Shown here: one piece after another, positions 11,195 to 19,278 of the stretch | How positions within the stretch are numbered: the first letter of the stretch is position 1 | How the letters are laid out: the number at the start of each line of letters is the position of its first letter | Notes under the pieces: generated by a model | Seen by the model: the letters and a program-made list of their open reading frames with translations, nothing else | Database searches by the model: none | Told to the model about the DNA's origin: nothing | Made by a program: the position numbers and the translations under genes | Assembly (NCBI RefSeq): GCF_029869545.1 | Contig: NZ_JARWQD010000223.1 | Coordinates: 1 to 32,712, forward strand | DNA length: 32,712 bases | Reading direction: 5' to 3' | Origin: Nocardia wallacei | GTDB taxonomy: Bacteria; Actinomycetota; Actinomycetes; Mycobacteriales; Mycobacteriaceae

Positions 11195-11228
11195 CCGGAG
11201 CCCCAGCCGAATTCGGCTGGGGCTCCGG
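11195..11228 (-). terminator. 34-bp perfect palindrome downstream of glnA
   Basis: Bases 11195-11211 and 11212-11228 are exact reverse complements, giving a 15-bp stem closed by AATT, or a cruciform centred on GAATTC. It begins 23 bp after the glnA stop codon on the minus strand and is the obvious glnA terminator. An 11-bp copy of its centre (CGAATTCGGCT) recurs at 11160-11170. Confidence 0.85.
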
Positions 11229-11251
11229 GAGAACGCTTGCGGTACAGTGAC

Positions 11252-12688
11252 TTACACGTCGAAGTACAGCTCGAACTCGTAGGGGTGCGGGCGCAGGTTG
11301 ACCGGGGCGATCTCGTTGTCGCGCTTGAGCGAGATCCAGGTCTCGATGAGGTCCTCGGTGAAGACGTTGCCCTCGGTGAGGTACTCGTGATCCTGCTCCA
11401 GCTTGTCGATGACCGACGCCAGGCTGGTGGGGGCCTGCGGGATGTTCTTGGCCTCCTCCGGCGGGAGCTCGTAGAGGTCCTTGTCGACCGGGGCCAGCGG
11501 CTCCAGCTTGCGCTTGATGCCGTCCAGACCGGCCATCATCATCGCGGCGAACGCCAGGTACGGGTTGCCCGAGGAGTCCGGCGCGCGGAACTCCACGCGC
11601 TTGGCCTTCGGGTTGTTGCCCGTGACCGGGATACGGACCGCGGCCGAGCGGTTGCGCTGCGAGTACACCAGGTTGATGGGGGCCTCGTAGCCCGGCACCA
11701 GCCGGTGGTAGGAGTTGATGGTCGGGTTGGTGAAGGCCAGCAGCGACGGCGCGTGGTGCAGGATGCCCGCGATGTAGTGCCGCGCCAGATCCGACAGGCC
11801 GCCGTAGCCGGCCTCGTCGTGGAACAGCGGGCTGCCGTCCTTCCACAGCGACTGGTGCACGTGCATGCCCGAGCCGTTGTCACCGAACAGCGGCTTCGGC
11901 ATGAAGGTGACGGTTTTGCCCTCGGCCCACGCGGTGTTCTTCACGATGTACTTGAACAGCTGCAGGTCGTCGGCCGCCGACAGCAGGGTGCCGAACTTGT
12001 AGTTGATCTCGGCCTGTCCGGCGGTGCCCACCTCGTGGTGGCCGCGCTCGAGCTCGAAACCGGCGTTCTGCAGGTTGGTCGAGATCTTGTCGCGCAGGTC
12101 GACGTAGTGGTCGTACGGCGCGACGGGGAAGTAGCCGCCCTTGTTGCGGACCTTGTAGCCGCGGTTCAGGGTGCCGTCCGGGTTGAACTCCGCGCCGGTG
12201 TTCCAGGAGCCGGAGATCGACTCGATCTCGTAGAAGGCGCCGTTCATCGCCGAGTCGTAGCGGATGGAGTCGAAGATGTAGAACTCCGCCTCGGGGCCGA
12301 AGAAGGCGGTGTCGGCGATGCCGGTGCTCTTCAGGTACTCCTCGGCCTTGCGCGCGACATTGCGGGGGTCGCGGCTGTAGGCCTCGCGGGTGAACGGGTC
12401 GTGCACGAAGTGGTTGAGGTTCAGGGTCTTCGCGGCGCGGAACGGGTCGATGCGAGCCGTGCTGAAGTCGGGCAGCAGCAGCATGTCCGACTCGTCGATC
12501 GACTGGAAACCGCGCACCGAGGATCCGTCGAACGCCAGGCCCTCTTCGGCCAGGTCGGCCGTGAAGGCCTTCGCCGGGATCGAGAAGTGCTGCTGCACAC
12601 CGGGGAGGTCGGTGAACCGGACGTCGACGTACTCGACCTCCTCCTCCTTGATGTACTTGATGACCTCGTCGGCCGTGCTGAACGCCAC
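11252..12688 (-). CDS. glnA: Type I glutamine synthetase
   Basis: The 478 residues match the length I recall for M. tuberculosis GlnA1 and share long identical segments, including [38 protein letters not shown] and [15 protein letters not shown]. The enzyme makes glutamine from glutamate, ammonia and ATP as a cytoplasmic dodecamer. The segment [11 protein letters not shown] near residue 406 carries the tyrosine adenylylated in GlnA1-type enzymes, so control by a GlnE-type adenylyltransferase is expected. The GTG start at 12688 is supported by AAGGAG six bases upstream. A GlnR-type box lies about 75 bp upstream (12763-12800), suggesting transcriptional control by nitrogen. The gene is divergent from the RDD protein gene. 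Confidence 0.98.
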   Translation of the reverse strand: MAFSTADEVIKYIKEEEVEYVDVRFTDLPGVQQHFSIPAKAFTADLAEEGLAFDGSSVRGFQSIDESDMLLLPDFSTARIDPFRAAKTLNLNHFVHDPFTREAYSRDPRNVARKAEEYLKSTGIADTAFFGPEAEFYIFDSIRYDSAMNGAFYEIESISGSWNTGAEFNPDGTLNRGYKVRNKGGYFPVAPYDHYVDLRDKISTNLQNAGFELERGHHEVGTAGQAEINYKFGTLLSAADDLQLFKYIVKNTAWAEGKTVTFMPKPLFGDNGSGMHVHQSLWKDGSPLFHDEAGYGGLSDLARHYIAGILHHAPSLLAFTNPTINSYHRLVPGYEAPINLVYSQRNRSAAVRIPVTGNNPKAKRVEFRAPDSSGNPYLAFAAMMMAGLDGIKRKLEPLAPVDKDLYELPPEEAKNIPQAPTSLASVIDKLEQDHEYLTEGNVFTEDLIETWISLKRDNEIAPVNLRPHPYEFELYFDV

Positions 12689-12762
12689 TTAGTACTCCTT
12701 ACGGATCGGTTCCCAGCCTGTGCCGATTGCTGGGCGTCGTCGATGAACGCTATGGACGCGGT

Positions 12763-12800
12763 GTTTCCCGACAATCAAGACTGTGTTTCGCCAGTGTTAC
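12763..12800 (-). promoter_or_regulatory. GlnR-type binding box upstream of glnA
   Basis: Read on the minus strand, the region is GTAAC-N6-GAAAC-N6-TTGAT-N6-GAAAC, four half-sites at exact 11-bp steps. The known actinobacterial GlnR consensus is gTnAC-n6-GaAAC repeated with the same spacing, so three of four half-sites match and the third is degenerate. It lies 74 bp before the glnA GTG, where a nitrogen regulator would act. The rest of this 331-bp divergent region (12689-13019) holds a CG-rich 6-bp stem near 12950 and the RDD gene -10, and nothing else I can identify. Confidence 0.7.
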
Positions 12801-13007
12801 ACGTAGCGCTGATCGCGGGCTTCGGCGTCCCGAGGCCTCGCGCGGAGCCGGGACGGACGTCGATCTCTGTTCGACCAGCACGCTTATCCTGCCACCACCC
12901 CGATCCTACTGATCGCGAAGGTCTTGAAAATGTGTGTTGAAAACCACGCCCCGGGCAGCGCTCGGGGCTGAGAGTTTCCCGCGCGCAACCACCGCGGGGC
13001 CGGTGCC

Positions 13008-13013
13008 TAAGCT
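13008..13013 (+). promoter_or_regulatory. Leaderless-type -10 of the RDD protein gene
   Basis: TAAGCT is followed by six bases and then the ATG at 13020. Transcription would start at or next to the start codon. There is no Shine-Dalgarno sequence, which fits. The same hexamer with the same spacing precedes gcvT. Confidence 0.55.
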
Positions 13014-13019
13014 TGGGGC

Positions 13020-13478
13020 ATGGCGCGAATTACCGGTTCCTGGCTGTCCGGACCTGATGCGGCGGACCCGGGCGGACCTGGGCCGGACGAGTATCCGGGT
13101 AAGCTCCTCGGCCTGCCGGAGTCCGGCGCCGGATCGCTGGTGTCGATGATGCGGCGCATCGCGGGCCTGTTCGTGGACTGGTTCATCGCCATGGGTATCG
13201 CGGCGATCATCGCGCGCGGCGGCTCGATCAACACGCTCACCCTGCTGGTGTGGTTCGTGATCGGGGTGGGCTGCGTGACCCTGTTCGGCTTCACCCCCGG
13301 CCAGTTCTTCCTGCGCATGCGGGTCATCCGGGTCGACGCCGAGGCCACGGTCGGCTTCGTCCGCGCCCTGGCCCGCCAGGTCCTGCTGATCTTCGTCGTC
13401 CCCGCCCTGTTCACCGACTCCGACGGCCGCGGCATGCACGACCGAGCCACCGGAACGGCCCTGGTCCGCTCGCGCTAG
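13020..13478 (+). CDS. RDD family membrane protein
   Basis: The protein has 152 residues. A Pro/Gly-rich N-terminal tail of about 40 residues is followed by MRRIAGLFVDWF (the Arg and Asp of the RDD signature), hydrophobic segments near residues 48-66, 70-90 and 118-130, and a C-terminal GRGMHDRATGT motif usual in RDD proteins. It is an integral membrane protein of unknown function. In my recollection of M. tuberculosis the equivalent small RDD gene (Rv2219A) also sits between the DUF4191 gene and glnA1, which supports the call. It is divergent from glnA and convergent with the DUF4191 gene. No ribosome binding site is visible; a leaderless promoter fits. Confidence 0.9.
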   Translation: MARITGSWLSGPDAADPGGPGPDEYPGKLLGLPESGAGSLVSMMRRIAGLFVDWFIAMGIAAIIARGGSINTLTLLVWFVIGVGCVTLFGFTPGQFFLRMRVIRVDAEATVGFVRALARQVLLIFVVPALFTDSDGRGMHDRATGTALVRSR

Positions 13479-13480
13479 AG

Positions 13481-13616
13481 CGGCACGGCGCCCGTCATTC
13501 CGGCATGGCGCCCGTCGTCATTCCCGGCATGGCGCCCGTCATCATTCCGGTATGGCGCCCGTCGTCATTCCCGGTATGGCGCCCGTCATCATTGCGGCAT
13601 TGCGCCCGTCGTCATT
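13481..13616. repeat. Tandem array of 20-24-bp units between convergent genes
   Basis: Six imperfect units of the form CGGCATGGCGCCCGTCRTC followed by ATTC start at about 13481, 13501, 13525, 13548, 13572 and 13595. Units of 24 and 23 bp alternate, with GTCGTC and GTCATC, so the higher-order period is 47 bp. The array begins two bases after the RDD stop and runs into the hairpin at 13617. A more degenerate relative lies at 22665-22794. The frames read across it are low-complexity and I do not consider them coding. Confidence 0.85.
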
Positions 13617-13637
13617 CCCGGCGTGCTTTTGGCCGGG
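13617..13637. terminator. Hairpin capping the repeat array, abutting the DUF4191 stop codon
   Basis: CCCGGC and GCCGGG pair around the nine-base loop GTGCTTTTG; one more T-A pair extends the stem. The DUF4191 stop codon (13639-13641, minus strand) is one base away. The identical 21 bases occur at 22795-22815, also next to a minus-strand stop codon. A bidirectional terminator is the likely role. Confidence 0.7.
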
Positions 13638-13638
13638 A

Positions 13639-14382
13639 TCAGCGGCGGCGGATGGTGCGCTGGACGCCGCGCATCTTCGCCCCGGTGGGGAGCGGGCCCT
13701 TCGGCAGGGCCGGGCCGCCGCGGGTGGCCAGCGCCGAGAGGCGGCCCTCGATGAGTTCCATGCGCTTGGCGTCGATGTTGCGGGGGAGCTTGGTGAGGTA
13801 GCGCTGCAGGCCCTTGAGCGGGACCTGGCCCTCGTCGTTGCCGATGATGACGTCGTAGATCGGGGTGTCGCCGACGAGCCGGGCGGTCTTCTTCTTCTCC
13901 TGCGCCAGCAGCGATTTCAGGCGCGAGGGCGAGCCCTCGGCCACCAGGATCACGCCCGGCAGGCCGATCACGCGATGCACGGCGTCGAGCTGGGTGGTGG
14001 CGGCGACGCCCTGGGTGACGCGCCACTTGCCCTGCAGGTTGTCCAGCACCCACGCCGCCGCACCGGCCTGACCCTCGGCCCGCGCGTAGACGTTGCGCTG
14101 CACCCGGCGCCCGAAGATGATGAACGCCACCAGCGCGCCCAGCAGCAGCCCGACCGGCAGGAAGAACCACTGCAGGCCCACGATCAGGCCGATCACGAAC
14201 AGCACCGCGGCGATGCCGACGAATGCCCCGATCATCAGCGGCAGCAGGAGCTTGTCTTCCTTGCGCTGCATCTGGAACGCCTGCCAGAGCTGCCGGCGCC
14301 GCTCCTTCGACGCCTGCCTGCGCGCCGCCTTCGCCGCGGCCTTCGCTTCCTTGGACGGCTTCCCGCCCTTCCCTGCTGCCAT
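13639..14382 (-). CDS. DUF4191 family membrane protein
   Basis: The protein has 247 residues. A basic Lys/Ala-rich N-terminus with GGKPSKEAKAAAK is followed by two adjacent transmembrane helices (about residues 48-68 and 72-92) and a soluble C-terminal half with DAVHRVIGLPGVILVAEG. This matches the DUF4191 family, represented as I recall by Rv2219 next to lipA in M. tuberculosis. The function is unknown. The ATG at 14382 has TATCCT seven bases upstream on the minus strand (14390-14395), a possible leaderless -10; GAGGACC directly before the ATG could serve instead as a short ribosome binding site. The gene is 52 bp after the EF-G-like gene and convergent with the RDD gene. Confidence 0.88.
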   Translation of the reverse strand: MAAGKGGKPSKEAKAAAKAARRQASKERRRQLWQAFQMQRKEDKLLLPLMIGAFVGIAAVLFVIGLIVGLQWFFLPVGLLLGALVAFIIFGRRVQRNVYARAEGQAGAAAWVLDNLQGKWRVTQGVAATTQLDAVHRVIGLPGVILVAEGSPSRLKSLLAQEKKKTARLVGDTPIYDVIIGNDEGQVPLKGLQRYLTKLPRNIDAKRMELIEGRLSALATRGGPALPKGPLPTGAKMRGVQRTIRRR

Positions 14383-14434
14383 GGTCCTCAGGATATCGGG
14401 AATGCCCGATTGCCTCGGCGGGTGGGGCGCACCG

Positions 14435-16627
14435 TCAGACCGAGGCCTGGGCGCGGATGCTGTCGGCCAGCTGCGCGGGCATCGGCTCGTGCCGGGTGTA
14501 GGCGCGGGTGAATTGCGCGCCGCCGTGCGCCAGGGAGCGCAGATCTATTGCGTAGCGGCTCAGTTCGAGCTCGGGGACCTCGGCGCGGATCACCGTGCGG
14601 CCCGCGGTGGTCGGTTCGGTGCCGAGCACCCGGCCGCGGCGGCTCGACAGATCGCTGAGCACGGCCCCGACGTAATCGTCGGACACCGTCACCCGGACCT
14701 CGGCGATCGGCTCCAGCAGGCTGATGCGGGCGCTCGCGGCGGCCTCGCGCAGCGCCAGCGCACCGGCTGTCTGGAAGGCGGCGTCGGAGGAATCGACCGA
14801 GTGCGCCTTGCCGTCGAACAGCGTCACCCGCACATCCACCAGCGGATACCCGGCCGCCACCCCGCGCGCGGCCTGCGCCCGCACCCCCTTCTCCACCGAC
14901 GGAATGAACTGTCGCGGAACGACTCCGCCCACGACCTTGTCGACATACTCGATGCCCGAACCCTCCGGCAGCGGCGCCACCTCGATCTCGCAGATGGCGT
15001 ACTGGCCGTGGCCGCCGGACTGCTTCACGTGCCGCCCGCGCCCGGATGCGGTGGTGGCGAACGTTTCCCGCAGCGCGACCCGGTGCTCGACCGTGTCGAC
15101 CTGCACCCCGAACCGGGCCCGCAGCCGCTCCAGGGCGACGTCGCGGTGCGCCTCGCCCAGGCACCACAGCACCAGCTGGTGGGTCTGGCCGTTCTGTTCG
15201 AGCCGGACGGTCGGATCCTCGGCGACCAGGCGGGCCAGGCTCTGCGAGAGCTTGTCCTCGTCGGCCTTGCCGTGCGCCCGGATGGCCACGGGCAGTAGCG
15301 GTTCCGGGATCGGCCACGGCTCGATCAGCAGCGGGGCGTCCTTCGACGACAGCGTGTCGCCGGTCTCCGCGTGGCCGAGCTTGCCGACGCAGGCGATATC
15401 CCCGGCGATGGCCTGGCCCAGCGGGCGCTGCTGCTTGCCGAACGGCACCGATACCGCGCCCACCCGCTCGTCGACGTCGTGGTTGCGCTCCTCGACCGGG
15501 CCGTGGCCGCAGACGTGCACCGTCTCGTCCGCGCGCAGCGTCCCGGAGAACACCCGCACCAGCGACAGCCGCCCGACATACGGGTCCGAGGCGGTGCGGA
15601 TCACCTCCGCCGCCAGCGGACCGCCGGGATCGCACGACAGCGGGGCGGGTTTCGCGCCGTCGAGCCCCGACGCCGACACCGGATGCTCTGCGGGCGTGGG
15701 GAATCCGCGCGTGATCAGGTCCAGGATCTCCACCATGCCCAGGCCCTCGCGGGTGCCCTCGGGCGGCGGCGCCGCGATCAGGACCGGATGGAAGGTGCCC
15801 CGCGCGACCGCCCGCTCCAGGTCGGTGACCAGCGTCGTCAGGTCGATGGCCGCGCCCTCCAGGTACCGCTCCATGAGGGTCTCGTCCTCGCTCTCGGCGA
15901 TGATGCCCTCGATGAGCCGGGCACGCGCCTGATCGATCAGCGCGGACTGGTCGGCCGTGGTCTCGGCCTGGATGTGCTCGCCCTTGGAGTAGTCGAAGAC
16001 GTGCTCGGTGAGCAGGTCGAGCAATCCCGTGACGGGCCGATGCCCGTCGGCGCCCTTCGGCCCGTACACCGGAAGATGCAGCGGCAGCATGCTTTCCGCT
16101 GCACCGCCGCCGAGCAGGTCGCGGCAGGTCTCGGTCATCTCGTCGAAATCGGCGCGGGCGGCGTCCAGGTGGGTGATCACCAGCGCGCGCGGCATGCCGA
16201 CGCTCGCGCACTCCTCCCAGAGGGCCAGCGTCTGCCCGCTCACCCCCTCCGCACCCGCGGCGGCCGAGACGACGAAAAGGGCCGCGTCCGCGGCGCGCAG
16301 ACCGGCCCTCAGCTCACCGACGAAATCGGCATACCCCGGGGTGTCGAGGAGGTTTATCTTGATGCCCGACCACCCGACGGGCACCACCGACAGCTGCACC
16401 GATCTGTGCTGGCGCTGTTCGATGTCGTCGTAGTCGGAGACGCAGGTGCCGTCCTCCACGCGACCGGCCCGGGTGAGGGCGCCGGTGGCCATCGCGAGGG
16501 CCTCCACCAGCGTCGTCTTGCCCGAACCGCTCTGGCCGACCAGCACCACGTTGCGGATGTCGTCGGGACGCTCCGCCGTGATGGTCGTACCGTTGGCGCC
16601 TGCCGATGTGCTCGCTCTGTCGGCCAT
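14435..16627 (-). CDS. fusA2: EF-G-like GTPase (EF-G2 type)
   Basis: The protein has 730 residues. The ATG at 16627 is chosen because GAGGA lies five to six bases upstream and because the product then starts MADR, as in the M. tuberculosis FusA2 (Rv0120c) I recall. G1 is GQSGSGKTT (31-39) and G3 is DTPGYADF (95-102). G4 reads THLD (152-155) instead of NKxD. Later segments such as GKQQRPLGQAIAGDI, SGGHGQYAICEIEV and PRQFIPSVEKGVRAQ belong to domains II-V of EF-G-like proteins. It is not the housekeeping EF-G, which is encoded in the rps/tuf operon; the precise role of this class is unknown. The altered G4 may change nucleotide specificity. The gene lies between lipA and the DUF4191 gene, where the M. 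tuberculosis order I remember has no such gene. Confidence 0.93.
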   Translation of the reverse strand: MADRASTSAGANGTTITAERPDDIRNVVLVGQSGSGKTTLVEALAMATGALTRAGRVEDGTCVSDYDDIEQRQHRSVQLSVVPVGWSGIKINLLDTPGYADFVGELRAGLRAADAALFVVSAAAGAEGVSGQTLALWEECASVGMPRALVITHLDAARADFDEMTETCRDLLGGGAAESMLPLHLPVYGPKGADGHRPVTGLLDLLTEHVFDYSKGEHIQAETTADQSALIDQARARLIEGIIAESEDETLMERYLEGAAIDLTTLVTDLERAVARGTFHPVLIAAPPPEGTREGLGMVEILDLITRGFPTPAEHPVSASGLDGAKPAPLSCDPGGPLAAEVIRTASDPYVGRLSLVRVFSGTLRADETVHVCGHGPVEERNHDVDERVGAVSVPFGKQQRPLGQAIAGDIACVGKLGHAETGDTLSSKDAPLLIEPWPIPEPLLPVAIRAHGKADEDKLSQSLARLVAEDPTVRLEQNGQTHQLVLWCLGEAHRDVALERLRARFGVQVDTVEHRVALRETFATTASGRGRHVKQSGGHGQYAICEIEVAPLPEGSGIEYVDKVVGGVVPRQFIPSVEKGVRAQAARGVAAGYPLVDVRVTLFDGKAHSVDSSDAAFQTAGALALREAAASARISLLEPIAEVRVTVSDDYVGAVLSDLSSRRGRVLGTEPTTAGRTVIRAEVPELELSRYAIDLRSLAHGGAQFTRAYTRHEPMPAQLADSIRAQASV

Positions 16628-16738
16628 GTCTGTCCTCGTTCCCGGAGTCGACACGTGCGGTTCACTCGAGCTTCCCACCGGGGACCACGGCCTGTCAGCA
16701 AATCGAACGATCCCGGGACGCGCCGCGGGAGACCGCCG

Positions 16739-17791
16739 TCAGGAGCCGAAGCGGGCCAGGACCGACGTGGCCTCCTGAGCCGCGGTGCTCTCCTCGCCGA
16801 GGTGCGCCATCTCCTGCGGCAGCTCGCGGCCGTGGCGCCTCATGGCCTGGGCGTAGAGCCGTCCGGCACGGTAGGAGGAGCGCACCAGCGGCCCGGCCAT
16901 CACACCGGCGAAGCCGATTTCCCTTGCGACGTCGGAGTGTTCGACGAACTCCTCCGGCTTCACCCAGCGGTCCACCGGGTGGTGGCGGGGGGAGGGGCGC
17001 AGGTACTGGGTGATGGTGAGGATGTCGCAGCCCGCCTCGTGCAGGTCGCGCATCGCCTGCGTGACCTCCTCGGGGGTCTCGCCCATGCCGAGGATGAGGT
17101 TGGACTTGGTGATCAGGCCCGCCTCGCGGGCGGCGGTGAGCACGCTCAGGGACCGCTCGTAGGTGAAGGCGGGCCGGATCCGCTTGAACACGCGCGGCAC
17201 GGTCTCCACGTTGTGGGCCAGCACCTCGGGGCGCGAGGAGAAGACCTCGGCCAGCGCGTCGGGCTTGGCGTTGAAGTCGGGGATGAGCAGCTCCACGCCG
17301 GTGTGCGGGGACACCCGCTTGATGGCGCGCACGGTCTCGGCGTACAGCCACGCGCCGCCGTCGGGCAGGTCGTCGCGGGCGACGCCGGTGATGGTGGAGT
17401 AGCGCAGGCCCATCTGCTGCACGCTCTCGGCGACCCGGCGCGGCTCGTCGCGGTCGAGCGGCTGCGGCTTACCGGTGTCGATCAGGCAGAAATCGCAGCG
17501 GCGGGTGCACTGTTCGCCGCCGATCAGGAAGGTGGCCTCGCGGTCCTCCCAGCATTCGAAGATGTTGGGACAGCCCGCCTCCTCGCAGACCGTGTGCAGC
17601 CCTTCGCGTTTCACCAGGCCCTTGAGCTCGGAATACTCCGGGCCCATGGTGGCGCGGGTGCGGATCCACGAGGGTTTGCGCTCGATCGGCGTCTCCGCGT
17701 TGCGTGCCTCGATGCGAAGCAGCTTGCGGCCGTTCGGTGCTGCGGCGGTGTGTGCCGAGCCTTGCGATGTCGGGGTGTCGACGGAGGTCAC
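16739..17791 (-). CDS. lipA: Lipoyl synthase, radical SAM
   Basis: The protein has 350 residues. It inserts two sulfur atoms into protein-bound octanoyl groups to make lipoyl groups. Both iron-sulfur sites are visible: the auxiliary cluster cysteines 69, 74 and 80 ([12 protein letters not shown]) and the radical SAM motif CTRRCDFC (95, 99, 102). The conserved RSSYRAG near the C-terminus supplies the serine ligand of the auxiliary cluster. The start is GTG at 17791. No ribosome binding site is present, but TAGAGT lies seven bases upstream, so the message may be leaderless. lipB is 77 bp upstream on the same strand, and the sucB product further upstream in the run is a direct substrate of the pathway. 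Confidence 0.98.
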   Translation of the reverse strand: MTSVDTPTSQGSAHTAAAPNGRKLLRIEARNAETPIERKPSWIRTRATMGPEYSELKGLVKREGLHTVCEEAGCPNIFECWEDREATFLIGGEQCTRRCDFCLIDTGKPQPLDRDEPRRVAESVQQMGLRYSTITGVARDDLPDGGAWLYAETVRAIKRVSPHTGVELLIPDFNAKPDALAEVFSSRPEVLAHNVETVPRVFKRIRPAFTYERSLSVLTAAREAGLITKSNLILGMGETPEEVTQAMRDLHEAGCDILTITQYLRPSPRHHPVDRWVKPEEFVEHSDVAREIGFAGVMAGPLVRSSYRAGRLYAQAMRRHGRELPQEMAHLGEESTAAQEATSVLARFGS

Positions 17792-17798
17792 GAAATCG

Positions 17799-17804
17799 AC
17801 TCTA
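17799..17804 (-). promoter_or_regulatory. Leaderless-type -10 of lipA
   Basis: On the minus strand TAGAGT is followed by seven bases and the GTG start. It fits TANNNT at leaderless spacing, and no Shine-Dalgarno sequence is present. It suggests that lipA can be transcribed separately from lipB. Confidence 0.5.
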
Positions 17805-17868
17805 CGCGGTGCCTACGACCTGGTTTCCACGGTGGTGGGGTGGCCATCGCGACGCGGCCCCGCGGGAA

Positions 17869-18690
17869 TCATTCGGCCTTTGCCGGTGTTTGCGTTGCGT
17901 CCGCGACCGCCCGCACGCGGGGTACGTCGTGGTCGGTGACCGGGAGCCTGCCGTCGAGGGCGGCGATGATCGCGTCGGCGACCAGGCCCCGGACCTCGGC
18001 GACGGCGACCTCGCGATCGAGTTCGCAGCTCAGCGTCGTCACGCCCGCATCGCGGATGCCGCAGGGCACTATCGACGCGAAACCCTCGAGAGCGGAATTG
18101 CAGTTGAGGGCGATGCCGTGCAAAGCGACGCCGCGCTGCACCCGCACACCGATCGCCGCGACCTTGCGCTCCGGGCGCGTGGCGTCGGCCGCCACCCACA
18201 CGCCCGAGCGGCCCTCCACCCGGCCGCAGGGGACACCGAGGCCGGTGCACACGGTGATCAGGGCCTGTTCCAGGCGGCGGACGTAGTCGACGACGTCGAC
18301 CGGTTCGGCCAGCCGCACGATCGGGTAGCCGACGAGTTGCCCCGGACCGTGCCAGGTGATCTTGCCGCCGCGGTCGACCTGTATCACCGGGCTGCCGTCG
18401 ATCGGCAGATCGGTGGGTTCGGTGCGGCGTCCAGCGGTGAAGACGGACGGGTGTTCCAGCAGCAGCAATCGGTCGCTGCCCGCGCCCTCGGCCCGCTCCT
18501 CGGCGATGCCGCGCTGCAATTCCCAGGCGTGGTGGTAGTCGATGAGGCCGAGTTGCTCGACGACCACGGGGGTGTCGTCGTATCGCGCGGACTCGGCGGG
18601 CCTGCGGGAGGCCGGGAGTATCGGCAGGGCCGAGGTGTCGGTCTCGCCGGATAAAGAAGGTTCGCCGGCAGGGTCGCTGCGCTCACTCAC
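17869..18690 (-). CDS. lipB: Lipoyl(octanoyl) transferase
   Basis: The protein has 273 residues as annotated. It moves octanoate from acyl carrier protein to lipoyl-domain lysines, the step before LipA. Recognisable elements are [35 protein letters not shown], the catalytic Lys 176 in KVAAIGVRV and the catalytic Cys 210 in IVPCGI. Relative to the about 230-residue M. tuberculosis LipB there is an extra N-terminal segment of about 35 residues with no conserved motif, so the start is uncertain. I give the GTG at 18690; a GTG codon near residue 42 is an alternative. No ribosome binding site precedes 18690, but TAACCT stands eight bases upstream (18699-18704). The gene is 43 bp after the GNAT gene. 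Confidence 0.95.
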   Translation of the reverse strand: MSERSDPAGEPSLSGETDTSALPILPASRRPAESARYDDTPVVVEQLGLIDYHHAWELQRGIAEERAEGAGSDRLLLLEHPSVFTAGRRTEPTDLPIDGSPVIQVDRGGKITWHGPGQLVGYPIVRLAEPVDVVDYVRRLEQALITVCTGLGVPCGRVEGRSGVWVAADATRPERKVAAIGVRVQRGVALHGIALNCNSALEGFASIVPCGIRDAGVTTLSCELDREVAVAEVRGLVADAIIAALDGRLPVTDHDVPRVRAVADATQTPAKAE

Positions 18691-18698
18691 GGTCAGCG

Positions 18699-18704
18699 AG
18701 GTTA
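18699..18704 (-). promoter_or_regulatory. Possible leaderless-type -10 of lipB
   Basis: TAACCT on the minus strand lies eight bases before the GTG at 18690, slightly longer than the spacing at neighbouring genes. If real, it supports the upstream start of lipB. Confidence 0.3.
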
Positions 18705-18733
18705 CGCCATCGTTACCGCCGTGCGGGGGCGGG

Positions 18734-19273
18734 TCACCGGTCGGCCGGGGGCGGTCGGCGCCGCTCGTCGCCGATATCGGTGACCGGCAGGGTGAGCTGC
18801 ATCAATGTCAGGTCCATCCAGCGGCCGAACTTGCGGCCGACCTGCGGCAGCTCGCCGACGATCCGGAACCCGAACTTCTCGTGCAACTTGATGGAGGTGG
18901 TGTTGGCGGACTCGATCGCCGCGATCACCGCGTGCACGGTCCCGGCACCGGCGGCACGGTCCAGCAGCTCGCCCAGCAACGCGGTGGCCACTCCGCGGCG
19001 ATGGAAGCGGTCGGCGACGTACACCGAATTCTCCACGGTGAACCGGTAACCGGACTTCGGCCGCCACTGCGCGTAACTGGCGTATCCGGCGACGGCGCCG
19101 TCGATCTCGGCGACCAGGACGGGATATCCGGCGGACCGGCGCTCCCGCAGCCACGCCCGCCGCTCCTCGATCCCGACCGGCTCGGTATCCCAGATCGCGG
19201 TGGTCTCGGCGATGGCGTTGTTGTGGATCGCCAGGATCTCGGGGAGGTCCGCCTCCCGCGCGTCCCGGATCAC
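18734..19273 (-). CDS. GNAT N-acetyltransferase, phosphinothricin/methionine-sulfoximine acetyltransferase type
   Basis: The protein has 179 residues from a GTG at 19273. [18 protein letters not shown] at the N-terminus, [29 protein letters not shown] (acetyl-CoA loop, near residues 84-101) and the C-terminal [20 protein letters not shown] are typical of the Pat/YncA branch. That branch N-acetylates small amino acids or toxic glutamate analogues. The start lies five bases after the stop of the TIGR01777 gene, so translational coupling is likely; the frame remains open further upstream only as a shadow of that gene. It sits between genes of lipoate metabolism with no obvious functional link. 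The true substrate cannot be told from sequence. Confidence 0.9.
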   Translation of the reverse strand: MIRDAREADLPEILAIHNNAIAETTAIWDTEPVGIEERRAWLRERRSAGYPVLVAEIDGAVAGYASYAQWRPKSGYRFTVENSVYVADRFHRRGVATALLGELLDRAAGAGTVHAVIAAIESANTTSIKLHEKFGFRIVGELPQVGRKFGRWMDLTLMQLTLPVTDIGDERRRPPPADR

Positions 19274-19278
19274 GGCGG

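Noticed and set aside
11042..12940. A 632-codon plus-strand frame opposite glnA
   Set aside because: It is antisense to an unmistakable glutamine synthetase, has low-complexity Val/Arg/Gln composition and no family features.
13481..13616. CRISPR array
   Set aside because: The units are directly tandem with no unique spacers, 20-24 bp long, and no cas genes are present.
13552..14511. A plus-strand frame through the repeat array and opposite the DUF4191 gene
   Set aside because: The start lies in the tandem repeats (repeated MAPVVIPG-like peptide) and the rest is a shadow of DUF4191.
15371..18286. A 971-codon plus-strand frame across the EF-G-like gene, lipA and part of lipB
   Set aside because: It spans three well-supported minus-strand genes and their gaps, with no start signal or known domain.
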